The notes: generated from the letters alone by a model not told the origin. A DNA stretch of 64,000 nt from Paraglaciecola marina (GCF_004360155.1 NZ_ML178721.1:209439-273438), one strand, 5' to 3'; numbered from the stretch's first letter, positions 26,624-35,448 are shown. Translations and numbers: made by a program.

Positions 26624-27517
26624 ATGAGTCAAGTTAAAAAAGCAGTAATACCAGTAGCTGGATTGGGTACCAGAATGTTACCCGCTACAAAAGCTATTCC
26701 GAAAGAAATGTTACCAGTGGTAGATAAACCCCTTATCCAGTATGTGGTTTCTGAGTGTGTCGCTGCTGGAATTAAAGAAATAATTTTAGTGACTCATGCA
26801 AGTAAAAATAGTATTGAAAATCACTTTGATACTAGTTTCGAGCTTGAAGCAACCTTAGAAAAAAGGGTGAAACGTCAGCTTTTAGAGGCAGTGCAAGCTA
26901 TTTGTCCTAAAGACGTAACTATTATGCATGTGCGTCAAGGGGTCGCTAAAGGGTTAGGGCATGCAGTATTGTGTGCCAGACCTATGGTTGGAGATGCTCC
27001 ATTTGCAGTGGTGTTGCCTGATGTAATTATTGATGAGTATACAAGTAATTTGAAAAAAGATAATTTGGCGGATATGGTGGCCAAATTTAACACTAATCGT
27101 GTTAGCCAAATTATGGTTGAGCAAGTGCCTCAAGAAGACGTTAGCAAGTACGGTGTTGTTGATTTAGAAGGGCTTGAATTAACTCAAGGTGAATCTGGAA
27201 AAATTTATGATATGGTTGAAAAGCCCGCATTAGAGGATGCGCCTTCTGATTTAGCTGTGGTAGGGCGTTATGTTCTGTCAGGTAAAATTTGGGGTTTATT
27301 AGAATTCACTCCGCCAGGAGCTGGAGATGAAGTGCAATTAACGGATGCCATTTCTTCTTTGATGGAAACTGAGCAAGTTGATGCTTATTACATGAAAGGC
27401 AGAAGCCATGATTGTGGTAGTAAACTTGGATATATGACGGCAAATGTTGAATATGCTTTACGTCATCCTGAGTTGGGTGCTGAGTTTAAAGACTTCTTAA
27501 CTACTCTTAAGTATTAG
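26624..27517 (+). CDS. galU: UTP-glucose-1-phosphate uridylyltransferase
   Basis: A 297-residue enzyme making UDP-glucose from UTP and glucose-1-phosphate. The nucleotide-binding signature [18 protein letters not shown] lies at 13-30; [11 protein letters not shown] near 105-115 and [13 protein letters not shown] later are diagnostic of GalU. It starts 3 bp after ugd and ends at a strong terminator, so ugd-galU closes the polysaccharide region. Cytoplasmic; supplies UDP-glucose to the whole cell as well as to Ugd. Confidence 0.96.
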   Translation: MSQVKKAVIPVAGLGTRMLPATKAIPKEMLPVVDKPLIQYVVSECVAAGIKEIILVTHASKNSIENHFDTSFELEATLEKRVKRQLLEAVQAICPKDVTIMHVRQGVAKGLGHAVLCARPMVGDAPFAVVLPDVIIDEYTSNLKKDNLADMVAKFNTNRVSQIMVEQVPQEDVSKYGVVDLEGLELTQGESGKIYDMVEKPALEDAPSDLAVVGRYVLSGKIWGLLEFTPPGAGDEVQLTDAISSLMETEQVDAYYMKGRSHDCGSKLGYMTANVEYALRHPELGAEFKDFLTTLKY

Positions 27518-27523
27518 TGGTTT

Positions 27524-27553
27524 GCCGCCCATTCATTTGGATGGGCGGCATTT
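27524..27553. terminator. Bidirectional terminator after galU
   Basis: GCCGCCCAT (27524-27532) and ATGGGCGGC (27541-27549) are perfect 9-bp GC-rich arms around an 8-base loop, followed by ATTT. It lies between galU (+) and comEA (-). Confidence 0.85.
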
Positions 27554-27567
27554 CTAACGTCTACTGG

Positions 27568-27873
27568 TTAATTTAGCTTTATTCTGCCTTCTAGTTTTTG
27601 TAACATTTTACTTCCAATACCTTTTACATTTGTTAATTCATTTAACGATTTGAATTTTCCATTTTTTGTCCGGTACTCGATAATAGATTGTGCCTTCTTC
27701 GCACCTATACCTGGTAATAATATTAATTCCTCTAGTTGAGCTGTGTTTATATTTACTTTTACAGTTTTTACCTGACTAGCCTCGCTCTTTGCAGGTGCCG
27801 CGTGAAGAAAGCTAGGTAAAAAGAGTAGGCTTGATATACTAAAGAGAAAAGCTACTGTGTGTTTATTCATCAT
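27568..27873 (-). CDS. comEA: ComEA-family helix-hairpin-helix DNA-binding protein
   Basis: A 101-residue protein with an N-terminal signal peptide (about 25 residues, ending in LHAAPA). Two helix-hairpin-helix turns follow: LLPGIGAKKAQSIIEYR and VKGIGSKMLQKLEGRI. This short periplasmic form is the usual gammaproteobacterial ComEA, which binds incoming double-stranded DNA and ratchets it into the periplasm. VNINTAQLEELILLPG is the canonical entry to the domain. It stands alone, convergent with galU. Together with the type IV pilus genes of the window it would fit natural competence, but that is inference. Confidence 0.88.
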   Translation of the reverse strand: MMNKHTVAFLFSISSLLFLPSFLHAAPAKSEASQVKTVKVNINTAQLEELILLPGIGAKKAQSIIEYRTKNGKFKSLNELTNVKGIGSKMLQKLEGRIKLN

Positions 27874-28052
27874 TAAATTCCTTGTAATTGATTAAATAGT
27901 TGGTGTGTATACATCGATTTAACCATAGTCGAGGTTTTTAATGTGGTAAAGTTTTTACCTTATATTTCCATGAATTAAAGCTTGCTAATATATAGCATGT
28001 ATTTTTTCTTTTACGGTAAGGCTTCAGGCTGGCTGGGGCAGATGGATGACTG

Positions 28053-29801
28053 TTAACTTGCTATTTTTATACTAATTTGAGCGATAACTTCATTGGTTCT
28101 TAGTATTCTTTCTTTGCTTTTTACTAAGTCTTGCTCTGTTATTTTTAATATTCTACAGGCTTTTTTTCGATAGGCAGTTGTCGCATCATCGGAGTCTTTG
28201 TTCAACATATATAATTCTCGGGCCAGAATTAGGCTCAAACCTAAAAGATGAGCAATTTTATTGGTTTGAATTTGATTAGTGGTACTGGGTTTAACATCCC
28301 AAATTTGCAAACAATGTATAGATTGACTGGGTTGTTGCCATGATTTTGCGAGCAAAATAGCATCTTCATGTAGTTTTTGGTTTCCTTTCTGACAAATTAG
28401 ACTGGCTAGCTTAAAAGCTGTCTTATGCTCTATTTCCCATTGGGTCAACAACCTGAATGAGGGCATAGTATATAACCTAGATAGTGCGAAATAGACAAGT
28501 GATTTTACCATTTCAGGTGACTCTAACTTTGCTAAGACAGCTAGCTCATTTGCAATGTTTGCCATTAATTGACTGAAGTTTAAAAAGCTTTGCTGTAAAG
28601 GGAAATGCTGTTGATTCAAACGAGTCATTAATGAATATTGCAGTAATAGTTGACCACTATTTTCCAAGCCTAACATAGCAAGTGCATGTTTAATGGAGTG
28701 TACTTTTTGTTTTTGTCTGTTATTTGCTTTAGCTGATTTCAATATTTGATGAGAATAAATCATGTCATTTTCTAATGCTTTTTCGATAACGGATATATTA
28801 CTATCTTTATAAGTTAACTGGTCTTGTAGTACCAACAAAGATGCAGGTGCGTGCTGGATTGGTAAAATTTTAGGGAATGCTGCAATTGTGTTTTCAGTTC
28901 TTTGGGTTTTTATCCACTTATTAAGATCATCATTCCACCATTCATTTAGTTTGTTAAAATTTGAAAGTTGTTGACTGGTATATGTATGGTTAATATCCTC
29001 AATTTTAATTTTTTCTAATTTATTTATTTGTTCGTTTGTAGGCTTGATAAGGCGGGCTGTTAATGAGTCCTCAGTTATTGCGATAACAAGGCTTAGGTCA
29101 CCGCTTTTTTGTTTTATGTAGCAGCCAGGGGGATATAGGCCTGGGTATGTCAAAAGTGGAGCGACTAATGTATACCAAGACATAGGTATTTTTGAAACTA
29201 AGTGTTTTAACGTAGTGCCGAATGTTAGATGCTTATATCGAATATTTGGGGTGGTATGGATCGCAATTCTATTTGCTAGATAAGTTGCTGTAATTATTAA
29301 GTTGACATTAGTTAATTTTGGTAACTTTGGGCTATGGATCACTTCAGATAATTCGTAAGCACTTAACCAAGGAGCAAGGTTAACCTGGTGCAACAGAGCC
29401 TTAAACTTTGGGTTTATCTGGCCAGTTATTTCTTTTGGAGTTTTTAATAAACTATCAGTAGTTTGGTAAAAATCATTTAGCTTGTTTTGATTTAATGCAT
29501 AGAAACTGATGGACGCGCACATTAGCTGTATTGTAAGTGTAGAGTCGAACTTATTACGGACACCTACTAAACAAGTGTAAATACACGCGTTAAATGTGAT
29601 ATTAACTATGTAAGGAAGTTTTATCTTATATAAATTAGGCTGTGCAAACACCTCATCAGACTTCACCTGAGCTAGCCCATACAAGTTACTACAGAACACA
29701 TGGGTCTTTTGTAGTAAATGTTTATCAATTGGTTTTTTTGCGTAATAGTTAAGAAGGCTAATTAAATCAATATATTGCTGTTTTATATCATTATTAGCCA
29801 T
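28053..29801 (-). CDS. HDOD-like domain protein with unknown N-terminal half
   Basis: A 582-residue protein. Residues from about 325 to 520 look like an HDOD domain (HD-related output domain without the metal ligands): APASLLVLQDQ, VIEKALENDMIYSHQILKSA, SIKHALAMLGLENSGQLLLQYSL and ANELAVLAKL. The first ~310 residues are helical and unrecognised. HDOD proteins are signalling proteins usually tied to two-component or c-di-GMP circuits, with no fixed biochemical activity. It lies 20 bp downstream of the DUF3192 gene on the same strand, so the two may share a transcript. The assignment rests on pattern only. Confidence 0.6.
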   Translation of the reverse strand: MANNDIKQQYIDLISLLNYYAKKPIDKHLLQKTHVFCSNLYGLAQVKSDEVFAQPNLYKIKLPYIVNITFNACIYTCLVGVRNKFDSTLTIQLMCASISFYALNQNKLNDFYQTTDSLLKTPKEITGQINPKFKALLHQVNLAPWLSAYELSEVIHSPKLPKLTNVNLIITATYLANRIAIHTTPNIRYKHLTFGTTLKHLVSKIPMSWYTLVAPLLTYPGLYPPGCYIKQKSGDLSLVIAITEDSLTARLIKPTNEQINKLEKIKIEDINHTYTSQQLSNFNKLNEWWNDDLNKWIKTQRTENTIAAFPKILPIQHAPASLLVLQDQLTYKDSNISVIEKALENDMIYSHQILKSAKANNRQKQKVHSIKHALAMLGLENSGQLLLQYSLMTRLNQQHFPLQQSFLNFSQLMANIANELAVLAKLESPEMVKSLVYFALSRLYTMPSFRLLTQWEIEHKTAFKLASLICQKGNQKLHEDAILLAKSWQQPSQSIHCLQIWDVKPSTTNQIQTNKIAHLLGLSLILARELYMLNKDSDDATTAYRKKACRILKITEQDLVKSKERILRTNEVIAQISIKIAS

Positions 29802-29821
29802 ATCAGTTTAAGAGCGATTCT

Positions 29822-30196
29822 TTATCCATCAATAAATGACTGGTAGGCATTATCACCCCATGCAATCAATTCGTTATTTTCAAATAAAAGTGGAGTACAT
29901 TCGTCTTCAGTAGTTATCCCATCAGCTTGCATGTGTTGAGTCCTGTAAAACATGACTTGAAACTCTTTGTCATTATTTCGCTTAGCTTCAGTAATATCTG
30001 GGCTGCCTAGTAGTTCCAATATGTTTGTTTTGTGCAACCCTAGTTCAAGCTTGGATATCTGAACTTTGTTATATGCTTCTCTATCCTGCCAGTCCATATC
30101 CTCTGGTTTATCAGGGTAAAGATTTATTACCGCAACAACAAAAATACCATACAAAAATACACCCATTACAATTCTATTTACGATTTTTTTATTCAT
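29822..30196 (-). CDS. DUF3192 family protein, membrane-anchored
   Basis: A 124-residue protein with one N-terminal transmembrane or signal segment (about residues 8-26) and a C-terminal domain ending VMFYRTQHMQADGITTEDEC and LIAWGDNAYQSF. The paralogue at 33677-34045 shares the same YYRTQ...DGxT..DECTPL.F.N..L.GWGD.AY pattern, so both belong to DUF3192, common in Alteromonas, Vibrio and Shewanella relatives. The fold resembles small SmpA/BamE-like outer-membrane lipoproteins (weak impression). This copy lacks a lipobox cysteine, unlike the other copy. Function unknown. Confidence 0.75.
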   Translation of the reverse strand: MNKKIVNRIVMGVFLYGIFVVAVINLYPDKPEDMDWQDREAYNKVQISKLELGLHKTNILELLGSPDITEAKRNNDKEFQVMFYRTQHMQADGITTEDECTPLLFENNELIAWGDNAYQSFIDG

Positions 30197-30304
30197 ATTT
30201 TTCTTTCTAGTTTGTATATTTACAGAATGATATAAAATTTAGGCATCGCTTACAGCGAGTTAAACGCAAATTTTAGTTAATTTGGCCGAATAATAATACT
30301 GGTA

Positions 30305-31663
30305 TTATTTGTTTATTACATAACATGGAATATATTTGGTACCAGGGAGTTTCATTCGTTGTTGTTCCACAAATGAAGTTAGTAGTTCATCCATCATACC
30401 CATTAACTGGTTGTCGCCATTTAATTTAAATGGACCATGCTCTCGTATTAACTGTACCCCATCTGATTTTACATTTCCTGATACAATACCTGAAAATACT
30501 TTTCGCAATGCGGCTGCTAACTCAGCTTTGGGTTGCTTAAAATAAAGTTTTAATGTCGACATAGTTTCATGATCGGGAATAAAGGGAAGTTGAAAGTCCG
30601 ATGAAATTTTCAATGACCAGTTAAAGTCGTAAGAGTCACCCGTTGTTTTTCTATATTCTCTTACGCTACTTTGTTTTTGCTTCACCGTATAAGCCACTTT
30701 AGCTGCGTCGCCAACTATAATTGTGTATAGACTCTGTGCTTCACTCCCTAATGTTTTACCTATAAAATTATCTATCGCTTCAAAGTACGCTTTGCTTTCC
30801 TCGGGGCCAGTTAAAATAATGGGGAGGATCTGTTTTGAGTTTTGAGGATCTAACAAAACGCCAATAATATAGAGTAGCTCCTCTGCCGTCCCAGCTCCCC
30901 CTGGGAAAATAACAATTGCGTGAGATAAACGTAAAAATGCCTCCAGTCTCTTTTCAATGTCAGGCATGATAACTAATTCATTTACAATGGCATTCGGTGG
31001 CTCAGCAGCAATAATTCCCGGCTCAGTTAATCCTAAATATCTTCCATTTTTATATCGTTGTTTTGCGTGAGCAATAGTTGCCCCTTTCATTGGTCCTTTC
31101 ATGGCTCCAGGGCCGCACCCTGTACAAATATTTAACTCTCTAAGTCCCAATTGATAACCTACTTCTTTGGTATATTGGTATTCTACATTACCAATTGAAT
31201 GGCCTCCCCAACATACAACTAAGTTTAGCTCTCCAGTGTTTTTAATTGCTTGTGCGTGGCGTAACATATCAAATACGCTATGGGTTATGAAACTCGAATC
31301 AAGGTTTTCTTTAAAGGAGTGGGCTGAATATTTTGTACCCATATGCAGCAAATCCCTGAGCACCGCAAAAATATGCTCATGTACCCCTTTAATTAATTGG
31401 CCATCAACAAAAGCATGAGGGGGGGGATTAACTAATTCGACTTTTACTCCACGCTCGCGAATGATCAAGTTAACGTTGAAGTCATGATGGGGTGAAAAAA
31501 TATCGTCACTATTGTCAATTTCTGCACCGCTATACAAAACCGCTAAACAACAATCACGAAAAAGTTGGTAGAGCTCACTATCAGCAGATTGATTGAGCAT
31601 ATCTACTTCTAATTGGGATAGCTGGCTCATTGCACCTACAGGATTCAATTGAATGCTTTTCAT
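30305..31663 (-). CDS. ppnN: Nucleotide 5'-monophosphate nucleosidase PpnN (YgdH)
   Basis: A 452-residue protein of the PpnN/YgdH family, which hydrolyses purine and pyrimidine nucleoside monophosphates to the base and ribose-5-phosphate and responds to (p)ppGpp in E. coli (family knowledge). FPGGAGTAEELLYI around 252-265 is the PGGxGTxxE motif of the LOG/lysine-decarboxylase-like fold, and GCGPGAMKGPMKGA near 182-195 lines the active site. Start: ATG 31663 with AAAGG 5 bp upstream; the GTG two codons earlier is too close to the ribosome-binding site. Length matches the E. coli enzyme (454). Located beside queF and syd as in related genomes. Confidence 0.93.
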   Translation of the reverse strand: MKSIQLNPVGAMSQLSQLEVDMLNQSADSELYQLFRDCCLAVLYSGAEIDNSDDIFSPHHDFNVNLIIRERGVKVELVNPPPHAFVDGQLIKGVHEHIFAVLRDLLHMGTKYSAHSFKENLDSSFITHSVFDMLRHAQAIKNTGELNLVVCWGGHSIGNVEYQYTKEVGYQLGLRELNICTGCGPGAMKGPMKGATIAHAKQRYKNGRYLGLTEPGIIAAEPPNAIVNELVIMPDIEKRLEAFLRLSHAIVIFPGGAGTAEELLYIIGVLLDPQNSKQILPIILTGPEESKAYFEAIDNFIGKTLGSEAQSLYTIIVGDAAKVAYTVKQKQSSVREYRKTTGDSYDFNWSLKISSDFQLPFIPDHETMSTLKLYFKQPKAELAAALRKVFSGIVSGNVKSDGVQLIREHGPFKLNGDNQLMGMMDELLTSFVEQQRMKLPGTKYIPCYVINK

Positions 31664-31708
31664 ACACACCTTTGTATTAATTGTTTTGAGTTATCATATT
31701 GATAATGG

Positions 31709-32548
31709 TTATTGCCTTGCGTTTCTTTGTTCTGGGGAAATATTCTCAAAATTACTTCTAAATGGATTGATATCTAAACCTCCTCTTCTAGTATAGCGCG
31801 CATATACCGTGAGTTTCGATGGCTTACATTGACGCATAATATCCCAGAAAATACGTTCTACACATTGTTCGTGAAATTCATTGTGCTGTCTAAATGAAAT
31901 TAAATATTTTAATAGCCCTTCATGGTTAATTTGAGGCCCAATGTAATGAATATAAACACTTCCCCAATCAGGTTGATTTGTAATAAGACAATTAGATTTT
32001 AAAAGGTTACTGCAGAGCTTTTCTTCTATTATGCCACCACCGGAGTATAGGGTAGAGCTGTCCATTTTATAGTTGTCTATTTCAATATCTAAGTCATCTA
32101 TATTCAGTGCAGAAAAACTAGATATTGTTAGGTTTGTGAACAACTCAAGTGGCAGAACTTTAACTGTTACATAGTCGCCTGCACAATTCGATAAATCTTT
32201 TTGTATTGCATCCTGTACTGATTCACGTGATGAAAATATACTTTGATTAAAGCTATTGAGATATAGTTTGAAGGATTTTGATTCAATTAAGTTAGGAGTT
32301 GTAGCAGGTATATCGCATTGTAAAATAGCAACTTGTGGCTTACCTTTTGGATTCAACCAAGATAATTCATAACCATTCCATCGATCACAGCCATGAAATG
32401 GCAAAGTACTGGGTAAGTTTAAATCATCACGATTCATACTGCGTGGGACTGATTGGAGTAAACTGGGGGTATAGGTTTCTAGGTAATCAGTTTTTTTACC
32501 TAAGCCTAGTGAAGCTAGCGTCGCTTCTTTATCAACAGATATATTCAC
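31709..32548 (-). CDS. queF: NADPH-dependent 7-cyano-7-deazaguanine reductase
   Basis: A 279-residue enzyme of the long (YqcD) QueF type, which reduces preQ0 to preQ1 in queuosine synthesis. The active-site cysteine is C187 in [12 protein letters not shown] and the catalytic aspartate D194 follows seven residues later. The [14 protein letters not shown] motif at 89-102, specific to QueF rather than GTP cyclohydrolase I, is complete. The gene is divergent from syd with a 127-bp spacer, the same neighbourhood as in E. coli. Confidence 0.96.
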   Translation of the reverse strand: MNISVDKEATLASLGLGKKTDYLETYTPSLLQSVPRSMNRDDLNLPSTLPFHGCDRWNGYELSWLNPKGKPQVAILQCDIPATTPNLIESKSFKLYLNSFNQSIFSSRESVQDAIQKDLSNCAGDYVTVKVLPLELFTNLTISSFSALNIDDLDIEIDNYKMDSSTLYSGGGIIEEKLCSNLLKSNCLITNQPDWGSVYIHYIGPQINHEGLLKYLISFRQHNEFHEQCVERIFWDIMRQCKPSKLTVYARYTRRGGLDINPFRSNFENISPEQRNARQ

Positions 32549-32675
32549 GATTGTTCTTACTTTGGATAACTATATTATTAAGTTTACCTTATGATACATA
32601 GCTCCTAAACCTCAATGTGTTTTTTATTCTTTAAGATGTTAAATTGTTGCTTATTTAGTATGACCTAGGTTTATT

Positions 32676-33230
32676 ATGAGTGGCTCTGTATCAGTAGCAT
32701 TAAGTCAGTTTGTAGAAAAATATCTTAGAAAAGCATCCGTATCTTCAGAATCATTAACTATCGAATATGATCCACAGTGGCCGTCCTTGTGTTACGTATC
32801 AAAAGCTGAGGTAGGTGAGCCAGTAATATGGCAGCCTGTTAAGCGCACATTTAAAAGTGATTTTAGTGATATTGAGAGCGCGCTAAATGTATCTATCCAT
32901 ACAGATTTAATTGAGTTTTACAATGAATATTGGAGTGACAACCTAAATGCTATAGCCAGCAAAGGTAGTCTACAACTTTTACAAGCTTGGAATGAGGATG
33001 ACTTTGTTCGGTTACAACAGAACTTAGTGGGGCACGTTTTAATGAAGCAAAGGCTAAAACAGCCTATAACATTGTTTTTTGGGTTAACCGATGATGATGA
33101 TTTTATCATTACATTAGATAATCAATCTGGTGAGGTAATGCTAGAGCAAGTCGGTCTGCTCCCCAAAGAAGTTCTTGCACCGAATTTAGCTTCTTTTCTT
33201 CATAGTTTAGAGCCTAATTTTGCTCTTTAG
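32676..33230 (+). CDS. syd: SecY-interacting protein Syd
   Basis: A 184-residue protein of the Syd family, a soluble cytoplasmic protein that associates with SecY and helps check the integrity of the SecYEG translocon (family knowledge). WPSLCYVSKAEVGEPVIWQPV, a DFSDIESALN stretch and DLIEFYNEYWSDNL are typical, as is the late FFGLTDDDDFIITLDNQSGEV. Length agrees with E. coli Syd (181). Its last 24 bp overlap the 3' end of the convergent small gene at 33207-33515. Next to queF, as in E. coli. Confidence 0.93.
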   Translation: MSGSVSVALSQFVEKYLRKASVSSESLTIEYDPQWPSLCYVSKAEVGEPVIWQPVKRTFKSDFSDIESALNVSIHTDLIEFYNEYWSDNLNAIASKGSLQLLQAWNEDDFVRLQQNLVGHVLMKQRLKQPITLFFGLTDDDDFIITLDNQSGEVMLEQVGLLPKEVLAPNLASFLHSLEPNFAL

Positions 33231-33515
33231 CTCAGTCATTTCGTTAATAGTCTGAGCTAGTTGTTGTTCTAACTGACTAACCCTTTGTTCTAGTGACTGA
33301 GAAGTTGGTATTTTTTGTTTGGATATTATTTTTTCAGCACTGGGTCGATATTCAGGGTTAGCCTTCCAATATTTTATTGCTTTAATAACATCGGGAATAG
33401 GTAAAGGCATTGAAGCAGTACTCCGAACTAATGCTACTGAAGGCGTTTTACCTTGTTGCTGCATATCATGGCAAAGGTTAATAATATAATCAGTATTACT
33501 CATAGAGTTGGTCAA
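33207..33515 (-). CDS. Small KfrA_N-like protein with C-terminal coiled coil
   Basis: A 102-residue protein. Residues 8-50 (YIINLCHDMQQQGKTPSVAL, then VIKAIKYWKANP) resemble the N-terminal helix-turn-helix region of KfrA-type plasmid/chromosome DNA-binding proteins, in which a short DNA-binding head is followed by a coiled coil. Residues 72-101 form a heptad-like, Leu/Gln/Glu-rich helix (LEQRVSQLEQQLAQTINEM). The start is ATG 33515, an ATG five codons in being an alternative. It converges on and overlaps syd by 24 bp. Its role is unknown; DNA binding is an inference. Confidence 0.6.
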   Translation of the reverse strand: MTNSMSNTDYIINLCHDMQQQGKTPSVALVRSTASMPLPIPDVIKAIKYWKANPEYRPSAEKIISKQKIPTSQSLEQRVSQLEQQLAQTINEMTELKSKIRL

Positions 33516-33676
33516 ATTTCCTAATTTTTTACTTTAATCACTAAGTTAACCCTATCTAATTATCTTAACCTTATCAATATTTATATAAAAAACAAATGGT
33601 TACATAATTGGCTTTGTTTTTGAATAGCACTGTCGAATTATCGTTTTATACAAATTTAATAATTAAGGAATTGAAA

Positions 33677-34045
33677 ATGAAAAAATTACTACTTGCTACA
33701 ACTTTGTGTACTTCAATGTTTTTGAGTGGTTGTGTTATTTCAGTGGATGGAGATGGAGATTATGGTAACTCTTCATCTTGGCACGATAGCGCAAAGGTGA
33801 ACCGTAAGCATTTGTCTCGGTTACAGCCAGATACCACTTATGAAGAAGTGTTGAGTACTATGGGAGTCGCCGACTTTAATGAGTTCTATAAAACAAACGG
33901 AGATCATTATCAGGTTTTATATTATCGAACCCAAAGAGTCGAGGGTGATGGTGTAACTAAGAAAGACGAGTGCACCCCTTTGGTTTTTAAAAATGGTGCT
34001 CTTGCAGGTTGGGGGGATAGCGCTTATAAAATGATAAATAATTAG
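33677..34045 (+). CDS. DUF3192 lipoprotein
   Basis: A 122-residue protein. Start ATG 33677 is preceded by AAGGAA with 6-bp spacing and opens a type II signal peptide with lipobox LSGC at 16-19; the frame extends further upstream, but that would bury the signal. The mature part carries the DUF3192 pattern YYRTQRVEGDGVTKKDEC and GWGDSAYK, shared with the gene at 29822-30196. Presumed lipid-anchored in the periplasm or outer membrane. It lies between the KfrA-like gene and the acetyltransferase, close to csrB. Function unknown. Confidence 0.82.
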   Translation: MKKLLLATTLCTSMFLSGCVISVDGDGDYGNSSSWHDSAKVNRKHLSRLQPDTTYEEVLSTMGVADFNEFYKTNGDHYQVLYYRTQRVEGDGVTKKDECTPLVFKNGALAGWGDSAYKMINN

Positions 34046-34153
34046 ATATAGATTATATGCAGTAAGCTTATGTTTAATAGTTTTATTATTTATTCCTGAA
34101 TAACATTTAGTTAACAATTGACTGGCCATGATGTAAAGTTATAGAAAATGTAA

Positions 34154-34813
34154 ATGGTTATAAATATGCGCAAGTCAATAGACAATAAAATAGAAGACGT
34201 TAGCAATATAAAGGCTATCTATTTAGCGGCTGAAGATTTGAAAATTGCAGCCTCCATTCTTTATCTTGCTTATCATGACGATCCCCTCTTTGTTGATATT
34301 TTTCAATACGACAAAGAGGGGTATGAGTCTCGTTTACGTTCTGCAATCAGAGAGGAGTTACATGCATTTTGGGTTGCTAAACAGCCCATGATAGGCCTAT
34401 TCGATGATAGTAGACTTATAGCTGTGGCTTGCTTAGTTAGTCCAAAAAATCAATTAGCACCAAGTAGATTTTGGCATTGGCGTTTGAAGATGTTACTGAC
34501 TGCAGGTTACTTTGGTACTAAGCAAATGGTAGAAAAAGAGTCGCTTGTGAGGGAGCGCATTCCAGCAAATCATTTTCATATGTTGTCTTTAATTGGAGTA
34601 CATCCTGATCAACAACACTTAGGTTTAGGGCATGTTTTAATGAGTGCTGTAGAAGGAATCATGTTAGATGACAAAGCTAGCGAAGGCATAGGAATGTATG
34701 TGACTTTGCCTAAATGCTTGTCTTTTTTTGAAGATGGAAACTACTCTATGATTGAAGAATTAGAGTTTGGAAATATTAAAGGGCATTTAATGTTTCGCCA
34801 TAGAAAGTCCTAA
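34154..34813 (+). CDS. GNAT-family acetyltransferase
   Basis: A 219-residue protein. HMLSLIGVHPDQQHLGLGHVLM around 143-164 is motif A of the GNAT fold, with the Q-x-x-G-x-G acetyl-CoA pyrophosphate loop present as QHLGLG. The N-terminal part (DLKIAASILYLAYHDDPLF) is a typical GNAT first helix. The late TLPKCLSFFEDGNYSMIEE is the usual E/F-rich helix-strand. The substrate is not predictable. Its stop at 34813 is 8 bp before the first box of the csrB regulatory region. ATG 34154 is used; ATG 34166 is possible. Confidence 0.82.
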   Translation: MVINMRKSIDNKIEDVSNIKAIYLAAEDLKIAASILYLAYHDDPLFVDIFQYDKEGYESRLRSAIREELHAFWVAKQPMIGLFDDSRLIAVACLVSPKNQLAPSRFWHWRLKMLLTAGYFGTKQMVEKESLVRERIPANHFHMLSLIGVHPDQQHLGLGHVLMSAVEGIMLDDKASEGIGMYVTLPKCLSFFEDGNYSMIEELEFGNIKGHLMFRHRKS

Positions 34814-34820
34814 TCTGCAC

Positions 34821-34870
34821 TGTAAGATTTTCGCCCATTCCGTGTAAGATATTTCGTACAGAGATGTAAG
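34821..34870 (+). promoter_or_regulatory. Three 22-bp-spaced GacA/UvrY-type boxes upstream of csrB
   Basis: TGTAAGAT occurs at 34821, 34843 and 34865, each exactly 22 bp apart, i.e. about two helical turns. The middle copy extends to TGTAAG-N6-CGTACA (34843-34860), close to the known GacA/UvrY box TGTAAG-N6-CTTACA. CTTACA at 34900-34905 is a further half-site on the other strand. The middle box is about 170-180 bp before the inferred csrB start, similar to the distance described for GacA sites in Pseudomonas (established knowledge). The response regulator itself is not in the window. Confidence 0.75.
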
Positions 34871-35021
34871 ATAAGTCGTCAATACTACAATGTCTTTAAC
34901 TTACACGCTAATTAACTCATTGTTTTTTATATAAAATAAAAATATACAAATGAGTTAGAGCATTTTTTCTCACTTTCTTTGTAAATCCTTTGTAGTCAAT
35001 TCTTAGAAATCCTCTATCTTT

Positions 35022-35421
35022 AACTCGTCACAAGGAAACACGACGAGTCAGGATGACATAAGGATAGACAGGATAGCTTAAGGAATTAAGCAGATATTAC
35101 ATGGTAGTAGTATTAAAGGATGGGAACTTAGGATGAGGGCTTTAGAGGGAAATAAAGCTAAAGGAATGGAATACAGTGATGTAGGATTTGCTTTGGATGG
35201 CAAGTTAAAGGAGATGGACACGCTAGGATAGCGCCCCTGAAGGAAAAAGGGATGGAAGGGATAAAGGACACACTCAGGAGGAGTGGCTCATTGGGATAAA
35301 TGAGATGTAATGGAAAGGGTAAAAAAAGGATTTTTTAGGACAATATTGCTAAGGATAGCTGAGAAGGAACTTCAAAATTCTACCAAAAGGCATTTCTTGA
35401 TTTTCAAGTTATGCCTTTTTC
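35022..35421 (+). ncRNA. csrB: CsrB-type small RNA (CsrA-sequestering)
   Basis: About 400 bp of purine-rich non-coding sequence with roughly 19 AGGA motifs. Many lie in hairpin loops: CTCGTC/GACGAG (35024-35047), GTC-AGGAT-GAC (35047-35057), GCTTAA-GGAA-TTAAGC (35076-35091), CGCTA-GGA-TAGCG (35221-35233), CACTC-AGGAG-GAGTG (35271-35285), CTCATT-GGGATA-AATGAG (35287-35304), GAAG-GAA-CTTC (35363-35373). It ends in a terminator. This is the architecture of CsrB/RsmZ RNAs, whose loops bind and titrate the translational regulator CsrA. E. coli csrB lies in the same syd-yqcC interval. The 5' end is inferred from the first stem; a weak -10 TATCTT is at 35015-35020. No coding frame is seen. Confidence 0.92.
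35385..35421 (+). terminator. Rho-independent terminator of csrB
   Basis: AAAAGGCAT (35385-35393) pairs with ATGCCTTTT (35411-35419), with an inner CTTG/CAAG stem, and continues into a T-run (35416-35420). It ends csrB and may also serve the convergent DUF3301 gene. Confidence 0.85.
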
Positions 35422-35448
35422 AATTTTAAACACTCAATAAAGCTACAA

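Noticed and set aside
34871..35021. A possible small gene in the AT-rich leader before csrB.
   Set aside because: No frame longer than a few codons with a ribosome-binding site was seen; the stretch is more simply the csrB promoter region.
35022..35400. The purine-rich AGGA repeats as a CRISPR array or simple satellite.
   Set aside because: Spacing is irregular, the flanks form distinct hairpins, and position and terminator fit CsrB.
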